Of a stretch of 64,000 nt of DNA, positions 62,146-64,000 are shown in pieces. The notes beneath the pieces are model-generated. The model was not told the DNA's origin. It searched no databases and was given only the letters and a program-made list of their open reading frames with translations. Position 1 is the first letter of the stretch. Each line of letters begins with the position of its first letter. This DNA comes from Vibrio pomeroyi (GTDB lineage Bacteria > Pseudomonadota > Gammaproteobacteria > Enterobacterales > Vibrionaceae). The translations under genes and the position numbers were made by a program. The stretch covers positions 3,472,001 to 3,536,000 of the forward strand of contig CP090854.1 of assembly GCA_041879425.1 (NCBI GenBank), in the 5' to 3' direction.

Positions 62146-64000
62146 TTAAAGCTGCTCTAAACGCGCGTAAGCCGTTACTAACCACTTAATCCCTTCACCG
62201 TTAAACGCCACCTGAACTCGGCTTTGTGGGCCACTTCCTTCGAAGTTGATGATAGTGCCTTCACCAAACTTAGGATGCTTCACGCGAGAACCCAAGCTAA
62301 AGCCTGTTTCATTGAAGTTCTCTTTCACAGCGGTTTGGCTAAAGCGACCACTGCTTGCAGGGCGGCTGACTTGCGCTTTCATACGCACTTCATCCAGACA
62401 GGTCTCTGGCAGCTCACGAATAAAGCGTGATGGCTTATGGTACTTATCCTGACCGTACAGACGACGCATTTCTGCGTAAGTGATGTAAAGCTTCTCCATC
62501 GCACGGGTCATGCCTACATAACACAGGCGACGCTCTTCTTCTAAACGCCCCGCTTCTTCGGCAGACATCTGGCTTGGGAACATGCCTTCTTCGACACCCA
62601 CCATGAATACCATTGGGAACTCTAGGCCTTTAGCACTGTGCAGCGTCATCAACTGAACCGCATCATCGAACTCATCGGCCTGACCTTCACCCGCTTCCAA
62701 AGCCGCGTGAGTTAAGAACGCCGTCAGCATACTCATCTCATCCGCTTCTTCCGGCTTTTCAAACTGGCGAGTTGCCGTAACCAATTCTTCCAAGTTCTCA
62801 ATACGTGCCTTCGACTTCTCGCCCTTCTCTTGCTCGTACATCGCAAACAGACCCGACGATTTGATCACGTGGTCAGTTTGTTCATGCAGGCTAAGCTCTA
62901 GCGTGTCGTCTTCTAGCGCATTAATTAGCTCGATGAAACGGCTCAATGCACCTGCTGCACGGCCTGGCAGTACTTGCTCTTCTATCAGAGCAAGACTTGC
63001 TTGCCACATCGTTGCACCACGGTCACGTGCTGCGAAACGAATCGTCTCTAGAGTTTTATCACCCAAACCACGCGTTGGTGTGTTTACCACACGCTCAAAA
63101 GCAGCATCATCGTTACGGTTACCCATTAAGCGCATGTAGCTCAAGGCATCTCGGATTTCCTGACGCTCGAAGAATCGCATGCCGCCGTAGATTCGGTAAG
63201 GCAAACCACCTTGAATTAACGCTTCTTCAAGAACACGAGACTGGGCGTTATTACGATAAAGCATTGCGGTATCTTCTAGCGCACCGCCTTTCTCCTGCCA
63301 CTCTTTGATCTTGCTAACCGTGAAACGCGCTTCATCGAGCTCGTTGTAAGCCGAGTACACTGAGATTGGCTCGCCATCGTTGCCGTCTGTCCACAACTCT
63401 TTACCCATACGCTCGGTATTGTTCGAGATAAGCTCGTTCGACGCCTGCAGAATGGTTTTGGTTGAACGGTAGTTTTGTTCTAGTCGAACCGTTGAAGCGC
63501 CCGGGAATTCATCCAAGAACTTCTGAATATTTTCGATCTTAGCACCACGCCAGCCATAGATAGATTGGTCATCATCGCCCACGATCATCACACGACAATC
63601 AGGCCCCGCCATCATGCGTAGCCAAGCATATTGGATGTTGTTGGTATCTTGAAATTCGTCGACAAGAATGTGCTTGAAGCGAGCTTGGTAGTGCTCTCGG
63701 ATATGCTTCTTATCACGCAGCAGTTCGTGTGCTCTTAGCAAGATCTCCGCAAAATCGACCAAGCCTGCACGGTCACATGCCTCTTGGTAAGCAGAGTAGA
63801 TCTTAAGCCATGTTTGAGTTACTGGATCATGGTAGGCATCAATGTGACTTGGGCGTAGACCTTCATCTTTCTTGCCGTTGATCCACCAAGAAGCTTGCTT
63901 GGCAGGCCACTGTTTTTCATCGAGGTTTTGCGCCTTGATTAAGCGACGCAGCAAACGAATCTGATCATCTGAATCGATGATCTGGAAATCTTCTGGCAGT
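62146..64000 (-). CDS. uvrD: DNA helicase II UvrD (5' end outside window)
   Basis: The C-terminal 617 residues of a superfamily 1A helicase; the frame stays open to the window edge, so roughly the first 100 residues, with Walker A, are missing. Visible motifs: DEFQDTNNIQY (motif II), GDDDQSIYGWRGA (III), LEQNYRSTKTIL (IV), LMTLHSAKGLEFPMVF (V) and EEERRLCYVGMTRA (VI). The C-terminal Tudor-like segment GSRVKHPKFGEGTIINFEG, for RNA polymerase contact, is present, which favours UvrD over Rep. It acts in excision and mismatch repair. Confidence 0.95.
   Translation of the reverse strand, partial: LPEDFQIIDSDDQIRLLRRLIKAQNLDEKQWPAKQASWWINGKKDEGLRPSHIDAYHDPVTQTWLKIYSAYQEACDRAGLVDFAEILLRAHELLRDKKHIREHYQARFKHILVDEFQDTNNIQYAWLRMMAGPDCRVMIVGDDDQSIYGWRGAKIENIQKFLDEFPGASTVRLEQNYRSTKTILQASNELISNNTERMGKELWTDGNDGEPISVYSAYNELDEARFTVSKIKEWQEKGGALEDTAMLYRNNAQSRVLEEALIQGGLPYRIYGGMRFFERQEIRDALSYMRLMGNRNDDAAFERVVNTPTRGLGDKTLETIRFAARDRGATMWQASLALIEEQVLPGRAAGALSRFIELINALEDDTLELSLHEQTDHVIKSSGLFAMYEQEKGEKSKARIENLEELVTATRQFEKPEEADEMSMLTAFLTHAALEAGEGQADEFDDAVQLMTLHSAKGLEFPMVFMVGVEEGMFPSQMSAEEAGRLEEERRLCYVGMTRAMEKLYITYAEMRRLYGQDKYHKPSRFIRELPETCLDEVRMKAQVSRPASSGRFSQTAVKENFNETGFSLGSRVKHPKFGEGTIINFEGSGPQSRVQVAFNGEGIKWLVTAYARLEQL

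Overview
The window looks like the origin-proximal part of chromosome 1 of a Vibrio. The reasons are the hemCDXY/cyaA/cyaY/lptM-lysA-dapF-yigA-xerC-yigB block, two near-identical rRNA operons with Vibrio-type sequence, a FIST-GGDEF-EAL gene beside the xerC cluster, a CdgJ-like EAL-HDOD gene, and a CsrB-type RNA. Species level cannot be fixed from sequence alone. Most genes are core housekeeping genes. One insertion sequence is present; I saw no prophage, integron or CRISPR array.

Layout. (1) 1-2450, minus: an arsenate detoxification operon, arsR - GAPDH - small tyrosine phosphatase - arsJ (ArsJ cut by the window edge), with an ERIC-like palindrome inside it and a dyad operator in front of arsR. 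(2) 2455-9265: EAL-HDOD phosphodiesterase, RhtB exporter, PldB, YigL, EVE protein, a composite lipoprotein and a DTW tRNA-modification enzyme. (3) 9334-14505, minus: two tandem paralogous FIST-GGDEF-EAL sensors. (4) 14573-19304, minus: lptM-lysA-dapF-yigA-xerC-yigB, with cyaY divergent. (5) 19766-26780: cyaA divergent from hemC-hemD-hemX-hemY. (6) 26781-28097: an IS1111-group IS110 element that appears to have landed in the U-tract of the hemY terminator and carries a non-coding right end where a guide (bridge/seek) RNA is expected.

(7) 28098-40403: a gene-free decayed stretch, then two rRNA operons in tandem on the minus strand. The downstream one carries tRNA-Ile and tRNA-Ala in its spacer and tRNA-Asp at its end. 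The upstream one has no tRNA. Both have strong promoters with GC-rich discriminators, boxA elements and 16S-flanking processing stems. The two 16S copies differ by three bases in one hairpin, with a compensatory pair. (8) 40463-49349: ubiD-ferredoxin-fre, a periplasmic protein of unknown function, rho, trxA, rhlB-gppA. (9) 49446-54268: a membrane-bound ToxR/CadC-type regulator, TerC-family protein, small MscS-like channel, queuosine-precursor transporter YhhQ behind a likely preQ1-I riboswitch, and a DUF3630-like protein. (10) 54334-64000: recQ, rarD, AraC regulator plus LysE-type exporter, ggt, a CsrB/CsrC-family RNA of about 415 nt with about 28 GGA triplets, tpx, and uvrD (5' end outside the window).

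The genes group into a few working systems: arsenate export as 1-arseno-3-phosphoglycerate; c-di-GMP turnover (three EAL proteins); lysine/peptidoglycan precursor synthesis (lysA, dapF); haem synthesis up to uroporphyrinogen III; global control (cAMP, CsrA-sequestering RNA, Rho, (p)ppGpp hydrolysis); and translation (rRNA, tRNA, queuosine uptake, tRNA modification). Points most worth a second look are the IS1111 right end with an 8-nt match to its own insertion site, the CsrB-family RNA, the preQ1-I riboswitch, the phosphatase in the ars operon, the paired FIST-GGDEF-EAL genes and the compensatory 16S heterogeneity.
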